From the NCBI GenBank assembly GCA_016933575.1, contig JAFGAR010000007.1:1-39760 (forward strand): DNA of 39,760 bases. Direction: 5' to 3'. Positions 19,368 to 27,498 of this stretch are shown piece after piece. A model generated the notes under the pieces. It was not told the DNA's origin and did no database searches. It saw only the letters and a list, made by a program, of their open reading frames with translations. Numbering within the stretch: the stretch's first letter is position 1; the number at the start of each line of letters is the position of its first letter. Made by a program: the position numbers and the translations under genes. This DNA comes from Candidatus Thorarchaeota archaeon. GTDB lineage: Archaea; Asgardarchaeota; Thorarchaeia; Thorarchaeales; Thorarchaeaceae.

Positions 19368-19556
19368 TCGTACAAGCACCAAGATTTCGTCCCTATCAGA
19401 GTACTAAAGCACCTGTATTAACCAAGTAATACTGAGCTTACGCGCCAAACTGGTTCAAGATACCTCATTGATTCCGAGTGAATATCTTAACACTTGCTCT
19501 CTTCTGTGTCTTGATAAGAAAAACTGACTCGAAAAGGTGAGTAGAGGTTGTGTTAG

Positions 19557-20549
19557 ATGGATAAACAAGGATATCGAAAATACCTGACAGATAGAGAAAA
19601 TCCAATTCCAGAGGAGGAGATTGTAGAAACTATCAAGATGGTTGAGAAGTTTGAAAAATTCTTGAAACAATTCGATAAGACTCTTGAAACTGCAACTGGG
19701 GAAGAAGTCGAAAAGTTCGCAAAAGTCTTGATTGAAGAGGGGAATAATACATACATCAATTTTGCAGCACTGTCACGTTATGCCTATTTTGTGAAAAACA
19801 TGAATCTATTCTTACCAGTTCTGGGTATCTTTGATGGCGCAGAGGTGATGAATGTCCTCCGAGAACGTCTAAACGAGCATGTAGGAGATGATGTACGCGA
19901 TAAGATACTACCTGAGAAGGACTTGCCACCACTCGGCATGCCAGACAAGGAGAAGATGAAAGTCACTCGAGCGATAGTAAAGCGAATGCAAAAGACCCTG
20001 AATCCTGAAGATTGTAGAAAAATCTTGGCAGATGTTGCACATGGACTTCCACGTGATTTCAGAAGAGGTGAACGTGAAAAATATCTCGAGGCAGGTAGTA
20101 TTAATGAGTATCTAAAACGTAAACGTGCTGATGCAATCGCAGAGCTAGAGAAACATAGAGATGATGGTACATTATTCTTCAATCAATACATAACTCACGA
20201 AGTTGTCGATTATGTGAAAAGTCGTCCTGATGTATTGAGTGGGGAAAGAAGAGGAAACACAATCTATCATACCAAGATTCCGTATATGGTACAGGAATTT
20301 CTTGATGCAAGTGATGAGAGAATGAAACGGTACTATGCATGTCATTGTGCATGGGCTCGTGAGTCGATTCTAGATGATGAAGTGGACGTATCTGCAGACT
20401 TCTGTCATTGCAGTGGAGGTTTCACTAAACAACCATGGGAAGCAGCACTTGATCAACCCCTTGAATATGAAATGGTAAAATCAGTACTTAAGGGAGATTT
20501 AGAGTGCAGTTTTATTATTCATCTTCCTGAAGATCTAGAACAATCTTAG
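19557..20549 (+). CDS. Conserved hypothetical protein with Cys-rich C-terminal domain
   Basis: 330 residues. The first half is helical and highly charged (EEEIVETIKMVEKFEKFLKQ). The C-terminal domain has YYACHCAWARESI, DFCHCSGGFTKQPWE and GDLECSFIIHLP: a CxC, a second CxC and a final Cys in a G-D-x-x-C-x-F-x-I context. That ending resembles the DUF6144 and 4-vinyl-reductase / thiazoline-carboxylate hydrolase-like domains, which bind small ligands or metal. The cysteines suggest a metal or cluster site. GAGGT lies eight bases before ATG 19557. Function unknown; my family link is from memory of the motif only. Confidence 0.75.
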   Translation: MDKQGYRKYLTDRENPIPEEEIVETIKMVEKFEKFLKQFDKTLETATGEEVEKFAKVLIEEGNNTYINFAALSRYAYFVKNMNLFLPVLGIFDGAEVMNVLRERLNEHVGDDVRDKILPEKDLPPLGMPDKEKMKVTRAIVKRMQKTLNPEDCRKILADVAHGLPRDFRRGEREKYLEAGSINEYLKRKRADAIAELEKHRDDGTLFFNQYITHEVVDYVKSRPDVLSGERRGNTIYHTKIPYMVQEFLDASDERMKRYYACHCAWARESILDDEVDVSADFCHCSGGFTKQPWEAALDQPLEYEMVKSVLKGDLECSFIIHLPEDLEQS

Positions 20550-20752
20550 AAAAGGCAGTTTCCAAGTAGATACCCAAGTTTATAAAGATCCTCGAGATTG
20601 AATACCTGCATAGAGTGAGAATGGAAGATACAGGTTAACAATAAATGTACTATGACCAGACCCTTTTCTCTGGTATTTAGAGTGTCTGTTTTTCAGAGAT
20701 CACAGATTCAGTCTGTACGATATATTGTTCTCATAATTGCAGGATATTGAAA

Positions 20753-20878
20753 ATGGAAGACATGAAAATAGATTCTAAAATTGACTACAAGAGAAACCGC
20801 GTGTTAAATGGAAATGAACCTCATAAGATATTGGAAATGCTGCACCAAAAAGCATTCGCAAAATTAACCAAAAGATAG
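20753..20878 (+). CDS. Very short basic protein, 41 residues
   Basis: The frame MEDMKIDSKIDYKRNRVL continues to LHQKAFAKLTKR and stops with TAG. AGGA lies eight bases before ATG 20753. The product is lysine/arginine-rich and has no cysteine or membrane segment. It lies in a 400-base stretch without longer genes, just before the small zinc protein at 20952. Evidence is composition and the ribosome binding site; it could be spurious. The 200 bases before it (20550-20752) hold nothing else I can name. Confidence 0.4.
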   Translation: MEDMKIDSKIDYKRNRVLNGNEPHKILEMLHQKAFAKLTKR

Positions 20879-20951
20879 ATTCGAGGAAGTTCAGATTCAT
20901 ATTTGATGGAAGTGATTCTTTTTATATTCAAAAATTTACAGAGGTGAAAAA

Positions 20952-21089
20952 ATGAGTACAAGATCTTATGACCACTGTACATGTGGTCACAATCGTGAAA
21001 ACCACGACAATTTTGATGGTGCATGTGAAAAGTGCAGATGTGGCGTATTTCACAGAGGCATGCGCATACAAAGTTTGGTAATTGACTAG
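20952..21089 (+). CDS. Small Cys/His-rich (zinc-type) protein, 45 residues
   Basis: MSTRSYDHCTCGHNRENHDN is followed by FDGACEKCRCGVFHRGMR. Two symmetric CxCGH/CxCxxxxH-like knuckles (CTCGHNRENH and CEKCRCGVFH) are spaced 16 residues apart, which would bind one or two zinc ions. GAGGTG lies six bases before ATG 20952, a strong ribosome binding site. Many archaea make such miniature zinc proteins, often of unknown role. It could be cotranscribed with the 41-residue frame upstream. Confidence 0.7.
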   Translation: MSTRSYDHCTCGHNRENHDNFDGACEKCRCGVFHRGMRIQSLVID

Positions 21090-21103
21090 TTTTTTCGGTT
21101 TCT

Positions 21104-21382
21104 TTGACCGCGTGTTCAAAAATATCTAGGTTTATTCGATCCGATTGTTTCAGGACGAACAGGACTAGACCGGATGTCACTGAAGATTGCCCAGAGAAAA
21201 TCGATTTTGATTTTATTATGTGGATTTGGGATTACCCCCGAACTCGAAAACCAGCGATTCTTAAGTTCTTAGAGAAACAGAAGGCGACAAAGACTGTGTA
21301 TATCCTTCAAGGGCAAAATGAGGTTGAAGCATTCATACAATCTCTTAGAAGGAGTAATAATGGTCGGGATGGCCGGATTTGA
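21104..21382 (+). CDS. Possible short gene overlapping tRNA-Tyr; may be a remnant
   Basis: The frame from TTG 21104 gives 92 residues. Residues from IDFDFIMWIWDYPRTRKP through LQGQNEVEAFIQSLRRSN look like real protein, while the first 35 do not. The last seven codons run into the antisense strand of tRNA-Tyr, which is odd for an intact gene. No ribosome binding site precedes TTG, and the first ATG lies inside the good part. It may be the 3' remnant of a larger gene into which the tRNA region has moved, or a short gene with an unusual start. Family not recognised. Confidence 0.35.
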   Translation: MTACSKISRFIRSDCFRTNRTRPDVTEDCPEKIDFDFIMWIWDYPRTRKPAILKFLEKQKATKTVYILQGQNEVEAFIQSLRRSNNGRDGRI

Positions 21383-21498
21383 ACCGGCAACCGATGGATA
21401 ACCGTGACCAGCTATCACAACAGCCGCTCTCTACAGTCCATAGCTTATGACCTGTCAGACAGTGAGTCAAACAGACTGCCAAGTTGAGCTACATCCCG
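21361..21498 (-). tRNA. tRNA-Tyr (GUA) with two introns; CCA encoded
   Basis: Acceptor CGGGATG/CATCCCG has the C1-G72 pair and A73 typical of archaeal tRNA-Tyr. The T arm is GCCGG-TTCAAAT-CCGGC and CCA is encoded. Intron 1 (21446-21475, 30 bases) splits the D stem after position 22; its motif has bulges AG^T and TA^A, central helix TGGC/GTCA and a 9-bp inner helix. Removal restores GCTC/GAGC. Intron 2 (21400-21430, 31 bases) is at the canonical site after position 37, with bulges AG^A and TT^A and central helix CTGT/ACGG. The exons give loop CTGTAGA and stem ATGGA/TCCAT. Mature length is 74 plus CCA. Confidence 0.93.
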
Positions 21499-21523
21499 GG
21501 CGACTCGATTGCACACTAGTAGC

Positions 21524-21532
21524 AATAAAAGG
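21524..21532 (-). promoter_or_regulatory. TATA-like box of tRNA-Tyr
   Basis: CCTTTTATT on the minus strand lies 26-34 bases before the tRNA 5' end. The other tRNA genes here have comparable elements: near 15181-15187 (Asp), 32633-32638 (Arg UCG), 37161-37168 (Arg CCU) and 14124-14132 (Lys). Confidence 0.45.
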
Positions 21533-21644
21533 ATTACTCAGAAGACACAAACAGCCCAGAGTGATGGCTGCAATGATTCGCCTTATAGGATGCTTTGAAT
21601 CGTTTTGAAACATCCTTCAAATATTCGAACAGAGGAATTCTCGA

Positions 21645-22439
21645 TTGACGAAATATGATGATATGATTTTGGAACGCCGAAGACTTCTGAAGGCTCATGA
21701 CTACGATGCTATTCCTCATGATGATTGGTGGGAGCCACATCAACGGAAAGGTGTCCCTCCTCCCCCTCTTGAGATACCCTTCGATGAGAGTATTACCCTC
21801 ATAGACTTGATTAATCCTGAGGACTTCACTATTGGAAAGATACCATTAATTGATGCAATAGCCAACCGGGAGAGTAGGCGTGTCTTTACTAATGAACCAT
21901 TGACCCTTGAAGAGTTGTCGTTTTTACTCTGGTCTACACAAGGAGTTCGTGTTGTTGATGAGAATAGAGTATGGACAAAACGAGTAGTCCCATCAGGAGG
22001 TGGCCGCCAACCATTTGAGACCTACCTCCTTGTCAATCGTATCAGTGGTATTGAGCGGGGAATCTATCGATATTTACCAATTGAACACAAACTGATTCTT
22101 GTGTCTGAATATCTTCCAGATGCTGATGAGCTTATGGAGAAGGTTTGGTATCAGAACTTCATTGGAAAGTCTGCAGTTGTCTTTGTATGGGCGGCTATTC
22201 CATACAAGACAGAGTGGAGATACAGTATCATCAGCTACAAAGATATCCTCATTGAAGCAGGTCATATCTGTCAGAATCTGTATTTGGCATGCGAAGCAAT
22301 AAGTGCTGGAACCTGTGCGATAGCTGCATATGAACAGAAAGCCATCGATGAGCTAATTCGAGTCGATGGTGAGAATGAGATGGCTGTCTATATTTCGCCT
22401 GTGGGAAAAATCAATCCAAATCAGGGAGCCCGAACATGA
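21645..22439 (+). CDS. SagB-type nitroreductase-family dehydrogenase
   Basis: 264 residues. Flavin-dependent SagB enzymes oxidise thiazolines or oxazolines in modified peptides, but many archaeal members stand alone with unknown substrates. Signs are IPLIDAIANRESRRVFTNEP, then LTLEELSFLLWSTQGV, the FMN-contacting RVVPSGGGRQPFETYLL, GIYRYLP, and the C-terminal ILIEAGHICQNLYLACEAIS with GTCAIAAY. TTG 21645 is preferred, with GAGGA nine bases before; ATG 21663 is an alternative. No cyclodehydratase (YcaO) or precursor peptide is visible nearby. It overlaps the next gene by four bases (ATGA), so both are translated together. Confidence 0.9.
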   Translation: MTKYDDMILERRRLLKAHDYDAIPHDDWWEPHQRKGVPPPPLEIPFDESITLIDLINPEDFTIGKIPLIDAIANRESRRVFTNEPLTLEELSFLLWSTQGVRVVDENRVWTKRVVPSGGGRQPFETYLLVNRISGIERGIYRYLPIEHKLILVSEYLPDADELMEKVWYQNFIGKSAVVFVWAAIPYKTEWRYSIISYKDILIEAGHICQNLYLACEAISAGTCAIAAYEQKAIDELIRVDGENEMAVYISPVGKINPNQGART

Positions 22440-23440
22440 TGATTTTCGTTGTAAGAAGAGCGCAATCAAAAGAAGACATGGACTTCTTCTTCAAGTTAGG
22501 TTTTGAAACAATGATGAAGACTGAAGAGAGAAGGCAGTTCTACGATGAGATGATGAAGAATAATCCTGATGCTTCAGATGATGAGTTATTTGAGCTCCAT
22601 AGAAAAGAAGTTGAGGGTTATTTTGATTTTGATAATCCTCATGCCAGAGTCTTTGTAGTCAAGAGAGAAGTTTCTGAGAACTATTGTGGTTATTTGTGGA
22701 TGGGCTTACGTAACAGTGAAGATGCCTGGGACTTTGAGAGACCTCAATGGATCTATGACATTGTTGTTGATTCCAAGTATAGAGGTCACGGTTTAGGAAG
22801 AATGCTACTGGAAAAGGCTGATGCATTTGCGTTCGAATTGAATCTTAACATAGGTCTTTTTGTTCACACAGGTAATGACCCAGCAATAGCCCTATACAAA
22901 AAATCCGGTTATAATATCAAGGTTGTACCGATTTCAAAGAAACTGAATAGTGAGAGTCAAGATAGGGTCAATGATGAGTTCGTAATAAGACAAGAAAAAA
23001 AGACTGAGAGAGAGAATGTTCTAGAGATTGGACTTGATCGATTCAAGAAAAAAGTACGATTTTCGATAGATGTTGATGATAAAGCAATAGAAAAACGCTA
23101 TACTGAGTATGTTAGTGCGTATGAAAAAAATCCAGAAGAACATCAACGATTACTAGCGCTGACAAGAGATGGTGATATAGCTGGTTTTGCCTGGGCTGGA
23201 ATCTCTAGTTTCAACGAAAAGATTGCTATGATATACGAATTCTTGATCTGCGATAATTTTCGAGAGAGTGGTGTCAGAGATAGATTGCTTGGTTTTATAG
23301 AAAAGTGGGCTAAGAACAAGGGTTTCTTTACAATGTACATCCTATTACATTCTGAGGACGATTTAGATATAGAATTCTTCAAGTCAAACGATTACATAGT
23401 TCCAGGATACTTTATGGAGAAACGATTGAAACCCGAGTGA
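22436..23440 (+). CDS. Tandem GNAT acetyltransferase
   Basis: 334 residues with two GNAT-like domains. The first (about 1-165) is complete: IYDIVVDSKYRGHGLGRMLL is motif A with the acetyl-CoA loop, and DPAIALYKKSGYNIK is motif B. The second (about 200-330) is weaker: YEFLICDNFRESGVRDRLLG has lost the usual Gly-x-Gly spacing, so it may only bind substrate. The charged linker lies between. Four-base overlap with the SagB-type gene suggests a shared pathway, possibly modification of the same small molecule or peptide; this is inference. Confidence 0.83.
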   Translation: MMIFVVRRAQSKEDMDFFFKLGFETMMKTEERRQFYDEMMKNNPDASDDELFELHRKEVEGYFDFDNPHARVFVVKREVSENYCGYLWMGLRNSEDAWDFERPQWIYDIVVDSKYRGHGLGRMLLEKADAFAFELNLNIGLFVHTGNDPAIALYKKSGYNIKVVPISKKLNSESQDRVNDEFVIRQEKKTERENVLEIGLDRFKKKVRFSIDVDDKAIEKRYTEYVSAYEKNPEEHQRLLALTRDGDIAGFAWAGISSFNEKIAMIYEFLICDNFRESGVRDRLLGFIEKWAKNKGFFTMYILLHSEDDLDIEFFKSNDYIVPGYFMEKRLKPE

Positions 23441-23582
23441 CATACTTTGCCATGTTGAAAATCATTTGCAAAGAATACTAATGATTCTGATTATATTTCA
23501 AAGCCAGCAGACGGCTATCTTATATGGAGGTTCGTAGACCAAGGAAGCGACACAACTTAAGTTGTGAAAAGGAGATATGGAT

Positions 23583-23927
23583 ATGGCTGGAAGACCACTC
23601 GGTATCACGATACTCGCGATACTACAGTTACTAGGATCTTTGCTACTCCTGTTAGGAGCTGCACTAGTATTGATGGCAGGAGCTATCATTGACCCGATAC
23701 TCTTGTTATTTGCAATTGCCCCATTGATTCTCGGTATCATAGGTCTAATACTGTTCTATGGTTTATGGAATCTGAAGGGATGGGCATGGATATGGACATT
23801 AATAATCAACATTCTTAACATCATATTTGCCGTCTACCCGACTGTTCAATTAATGTCGCTCGTCGTGCCAGTGATTATCGTTGTATACCTGCTAATCCCA
23901 GGCACAAGAGCTGCATTCAAGCAGTAA
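23583..23927 (+). CDS. Small integral membrane protein with four hydrophobic segments
   Basis: 114 residues, almost entirely hydrophobic: ITILAILQLLGSLLLLLGAA, DPILLLFAIAPLILGIIGL, WAWIWTLIINILNIIFAVY and LVVPVIIVVYLLI. The charged ends are GRPLG and GTRAAFKQ. AAGGAGA is eight bases before ATG 23583; the ATG at 23577 is too close to it. The pattern resembles small DUF-type membrane proteins common in archaea, but I cannot name the family. A strong terminator follows, so it is probably a single-gene transcript. Confidence 0.75.
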   Translation: MAGRPLGITILAILQLLGSLLLLLGAALVLMAGAIIDPILLLFAIAPLILGIIGLILFYGLWNLKGWAWIWTLIINILNIIFAVYPTVQLMSLVVPVIIVVYLLIPGTRAAFKQ

Positions 23928-23942
23928 TATTTAGCACAACTT

Positions 23943-23983
23943 GAGTTCCGAGCTGTAGAGCTTGGAACTCCTCATTCTTTTTT
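23943..23983 (+). terminator. Stem-loop followed by a T-run
   Basis: GAGTTCC (23943-23949) pairs with GGAACTC (23964-23970); an inner AGCT/AGCT pairing extends it to about 11 bp around one mismatch with a 4-base loop. CTCATTCTTTTTT follows. It starts 16 bases after the membrane-protein stop. Archaea mainly use T-runs for termination, so the stem may add stability. The remaining gap to 24211 holds nothing I can identify. Confidence 0.65.
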
Positions 23984-24211
23984 ACCCAGATTCTGTTTTC
24001 ATTCTTCAGGTTCTTGTCAGTAGCGTTGTGCCTTTGAACACAATATTTTTGGATAGATATCTAACAGAGAACAAGTATCCATGTGGTTTCGGAAGAGAGT
24101 ATTCATTTTAGTTGAAACGAAATGAATGCACCACTACAGTGTTCCAAATATCATGCAAAAACGGTGATTAAGATGTCGGCTTTTGATGATACAAAATCTT
24201 GAAAGGGCTGC

Positions 24212-26425
24212 ATGTTCATAAGAATTCTGGGGCTTGACTCACTGAAACATCTAATTGAAACATTCTTTCCTTTGAGCGAAGTGAACAAGATAGCGGAGAT
24301 GGAATCAACTGGTTTTGGACGACGACACTACAGACCAGTCTATGTTATACACAAGTGGTGGGCAAGGCGTCTTGGATCAATATTCCGTTCCATTATTCTT
24401 TACTCACTGATTGATGAGAATTTGTCGGAAAAAAAACAGAAAAAGGAGAATCTTTGGAATTACTATTCACAAGATATACAGCTCAAAGGTAAAGTCGTAT
24501 TGGACCCAATGATGGGGGGCGGTACGACTATAGTAGAAGCATTGAAACTAGGTTGTAAGGTTGTTGGTGGAGACCTCAATCCTGTATCTTGGTTTATCGT
24601 GAAAAAAACAGTAGAAGATGTCAATCCTCAATTATTACATCAAACTCTTGTGAATCTAGAACAAGATTTAGGAGAAGAACTCAGAAAATACTATCGTACG
24701 ATATGTCCAGAGTGTGGAAAGGAAGCAGAGGGAATATACTTCTTTCATTACAAAGAGGTGCCTTGTCCAAAATGCGCAAAATTAATTCCACTCATGCATA
24801 ACTTCTTCCTTGCAAGAGGGATAAACAAGAACGAAGATTATGTGATTTGTCCTAAATGCTGGAATGTTTTTCGCACAAAAAGTGCTAGAAATGTGACAAA
24901 ATGTCCAAACTGTGATGAAAAATTCGTTGCTACGAAGAGGAAATCTGCTAATGGACGTCAGTTCAAATGCAGTAATAGTGCTTGTGGAACACATAGTATA
25001 GTCAAAACTATTCAAAAAATGAAAAAAAGACCAAGTGAAAAACTGTATGCCATCGAGTTCTATTGCAAATATTGTGATGATTCTAGGAATAGAGAATTAA
25101 AGAATGGTAGAGGGTATAAAGCAGCAGACAAATTCGATTTAGATCTTCTTGCAAAAGCAGAAGAAGAATTTCTTAGAATCCAAGAACAACTTCCAATCCC
25201 AGACAGCACGATTCCACTTGGAGAAGAAACAAAACGAGCACTGAATCATGGATATAGATGCTTTAGAGATATGTTCAACTCACGCCAGCTTCTTAACTTG
25301 GGCAAGATTTACAGATGGATATTGGATATCACTGACCAGAACCTGAAAGAGTTCTTGATTTTGGCATTTTCGAACAGTCTCAAGTATAATAACATGTTTG
25401 CAAAGTATAATGCAACAAGAGGATTCATCACTGATATCTTTAGGACTCATTCATTTTCTCCATCATTGGCACCAGTTGAGGCTAATTGTTATGATATGAC
25501 CAAGGGGAGAGGTGCGTTCAAATCTTTTGTTGAATTGCTGATTGAAGGAAAGGAATATTGTCGAGCTCCTTTTGAACGGTTTTTTGATGGAAATATAAAG
25601 AAAAAAGTGATATTACATACAAAAATCGATGGAAAACTAGCGAAGGAATATTCTGACTTTGAAGATGGAGCTAATGTACTGCTTCGTTGTGGGTCATCTG
25701 AATCTCTCCCAATTCCAGATACATGTATTGATGCAGTGATAACAGACCCGCCATATTTTAGGAATGTCATGTATTCTGAATTATCAAATTTCTTCTATGT
25801 TTGGTTGGTAATGGGATTAAGAGAGAGCTACAAAGAGTTTGGACTCGATTTGGTTCCTTGGCAGGATGAAGTGATTGAGAATACTGTTCAGCAGAAGGGA
25901 CAAAGAGAATATGTAATAGGACTTAGACAGATACTATCTGAATCAAGAAGGGTATTGGTTCCAGATGGTGTTCTGGTATTTACTTTTCATCACAAGAGGA
26001 TTAAGGCGTGGGGAGCGCTCATGGAGGCTTTATTGTCTTCTGGGTTTTATGTTATTACAACATATCCAGTGAGGAGCGAAATGAAGGCTTCAACTCACCT
26101 TCATGATATGGAGAACATCTCATTCGACATGATCTTTGTCTGTAAGAAGAGAGAGAGGTCTTCGAAACTCATTTTATGGACAGATCTTAAACAGGCAGTA
26201 ATGCAATCTGTTTCTGACACAATAATGTATCTTCAAGAAAATGATCAAACTATGAACATACCAGATATCTCAGCAATTATTCTAGGAAAATGGGTTCAAC
26301 TGTATTCTCAGTATTATCCTAATATTCAATATATTACAAAAAGAGTCTATCCGAATGAGGCTTTTGAACTCATAGAAGGAGATTTTGAAGATGTCTTAAC
26401 GGGTATTTGTAAGAGTAGTTTATAG
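24212..26425 (+). CDS. DUF1156-type DNA methylase with zinc ribbons
   Basis: 737 residues, a predicted amino-methyltransferase of the COG1743 type. The N-terminus has HYRPVYVIHKWWARRLGSIF, typical of the DUF1156 group. SAM binding is shown by VVLDPMMGGGTTIVEALKLG, and the catalytic motif is TDPPYF near residue 512, giving an order with motif I first. Between them are several zinc knuckles: CPECGKEAEG with CPKCAK, CPKCWNVF with CPNCDEK, CSNSACG and CKYCDD. No restriction nuclease or DISARM/phage-defence gene lies next to it, so it is an orphan by context. The tail (about 650-737) lacks a known domain. A ribosome binding site before ATG 24212 is weak. Confidence 0.88.
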   Translation: MFIRILGLDSLKHLIETFFPLSEVNKIAEMESTGFGRRHYRPVYVIHKWWARRLGSIFRSIILYSLIDENLSEKKQKKENLWNYYSQDIQLKGKVVLDPMMGGGTTIVEALKLGCKVVGGDLNPVSWFIVKKTVEDVNPQLLHQTLVNLEQDLGEELRKYYRTICPECGKEAEGIYFFHYKEVPCPKCAKLIPLMHNFFLARGINKNEDYVICPKCWNVFRTKSARNVTKCPNCDEKFVATKRKSANGRQFKCSNSACGTHSIVKTIQKMKKRPSEKLYAIEFYCKYCDDSRNRELKNGRGYKAADKFDLDLLAKAEEEFLRIQEQLPIPDSTIPLGEETKRALNHGYRCFRDMFNSRQLLNLGKIYRWILDITDQNLKEFLILAFSNSLKYNNMFAKYNATRGFITDIFRTHSFSPSLAPVEANCYDMTKGRGAFKSFVELLIEGKEYCRAPFERFFDGNIKKKVILHTKIDGKLAKEYSDFEDGANVLLRCGSSESLPIPDTCIDAVITDPPYFRNVMYSELSNFFYVWLVMGLRESYKEFGLDLVPWQDEVIENTVQQKGQREYVIGLRQILSESRRVLVPDGVLVFTFHHKRIKAWGALMEALLSSGFYVITTYPVRSEMKASTHLHDMENISFDMIFVCKKRERSSKLILWTDLKQAVMQSVSDTIMYLQENDQTMNIPDISAIILGKWVQLYSQYYPNIQYITKRVYPNEAFELIEGDFEDVLTGICKSSL

Positions 26426-26447
26426 CGGTCAGAACGCACCAAGTTGT

Positions 26448-26699
26448 ATGAGAACGATAAGGATGCAAAGAATGTGGGACCGAACGAAAGCGGAGTTTAT
26501 TGAAGTTCCTGTACAAGTATCTCCGGATGCATCACTCTCATGCAGAGCTTGCAGGTATTTTGATAATGAATCCAACTTATGCTTGGGGGTTGGTTCAACA
26601 TTCTATCTGAGAAAGATTCCTTTCTATAATTATACACCCAGAACAAATGAGTGTGAAGTGAGACTACCTCCAGATCTTTTCTCATTTATAGAAATATAG
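26448..26699 (+). CDS. Small cysteine protein linked to the methylase
   Basis: 83 residues (75 if the ATG at 26472, preceded by AAGGATG, is used). CRACRYFDNESNLCLGVG and a later ECEV give four cysteines (CxxC, C, C) fit for a zinc site. The phrase CRACRYFD...CLGVGST is reminiscent of small cysteine proteins with CxxCxxxd...C patterns, but I cannot name the family. It begins 22 bases after the methylase on the same strand, suggesting a methylase partner. Its last 14 bases overlap the ecfT stop on the other strand. Confidence 0.6.
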   Translation: MRTIRMQRMWDRTKAEFIEVPVQVSPDASLSCRACRYFDNESNLCLGVGSTFYLRKIPFYNYTPRTNECEVRLPPDLFSFIEI

Positions 26700-27498
26700 C
26701 AATCTGAGGTAATAATCCACTAGCTAATAAGATGCAAAGTAAGAGATAAGCAAAAGAACATAGTAGAATCAAACTATCTCGCAGTTTCCATTCTGATTTT
26801 CTCATATATGTGCGTGTGCTGCTAAAACCAAATCCTCTTCCATCCATAGACATTGATAACGCTTCAACTCGTGATAATGATGATACAAGAAGAGGAAAGA
26901 AAGTGTATTGGATTGTTCTCAAAATTTTGTGAAGACCTCCAATCTCAGGTTCAATGCCTCTAGACTTCTGAGCTAATCTTACAGTTTGGTTTTCAGCATC
27001 AAATAGAGGAAGGAACCGTAGTGCGATGACTAATGCAAAGCTGTATCTGAAGGGAATCCGAAGCAGAGTGAGTGAATGGGCGAGTAGGGTTGGATCAGTA
27101 ATCGAAACAAAGAGCATGCTTGAGAAAATAATAAGCAAAAACCGTATTGATATTGATAAACCACGTTCAACCCCATAGCTGGTCACAGGAAAGAAAGGAC
27201 CAAAATCATGTATTTGAGGAATTATGAAACCAAATAGAGTTCCATTGGGTGTGATTATAATTTGAAAGAGAAAAAGTACAATTGAGAACAACACAATAAA
27301 TTTTGTACGCCTTCTTGAAAGCTGTAATGAAACTCTTGATAATTTGAATCCTGATAGAACTGGAGCAAGTAGGATAAGACTCAACTGCCAACTCTGGTAA
27401 ATCATGATTCCAAGCAGTAAAATAATTAACAACATGAGATTTAGTAAAGGATTGAGCTTACTTGTTGGATGTTGTACATATCCAAGATTGGAGGACAT
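26686..27498 (-). CDS. ecfT: ECF transporter transmembrane protein EcfT
   Basis: 270 residues, the membrane coupling subunit of energy-coupling-factor importers. Five to six hydrophobic segments frame a cytosolic region with the two coupling-helix motifs: ALRFLPLFDAENQTVRLAQKSRGIE contains the Ala-Arg-Gly-like first signature (QKSRGI), and VEALSMSMDGRGFGFSSTRT the second (MDGRGFG). These bind the ATPase grooves. ATG 27498 follows the ecfA stop with no gap. It is the last gene of the four-gene operon. Confidence 0.93.
   Translation of the reverse strand: MSSNLGYVQHPTSKLNPLLNLMLLIILLLGIMIYQSWQLSLILLAPVLSGFKLSRVSLQLSRRRTKFIVLFSIVLFLFQIIITPNGTLFGFIIPQIHDFGPFFPVTSYGVERGLSISIRFLLIIFSSMLFVSITDPTLLAHSLTLLRIPFRYSFALVIALRFLPLFDAENQTVRLAQKSRGIEPEIGGLHKILRTIQYTFFPLLVSSLSRVEALSMSMDGRGFGFSSTRTYMRKSEWKLRDSLILLCSFAYLLLCILLASGLLPQIAIFL

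Noticed and set aside
21400..21430. A tRNA-His reading from the GTG triplet in the second intron of tRNA-Tyr
   Set aside because: The stem needs several wobble pairs and leaves a long variable region; the Tyr reading fits all stems and both splice motifs.
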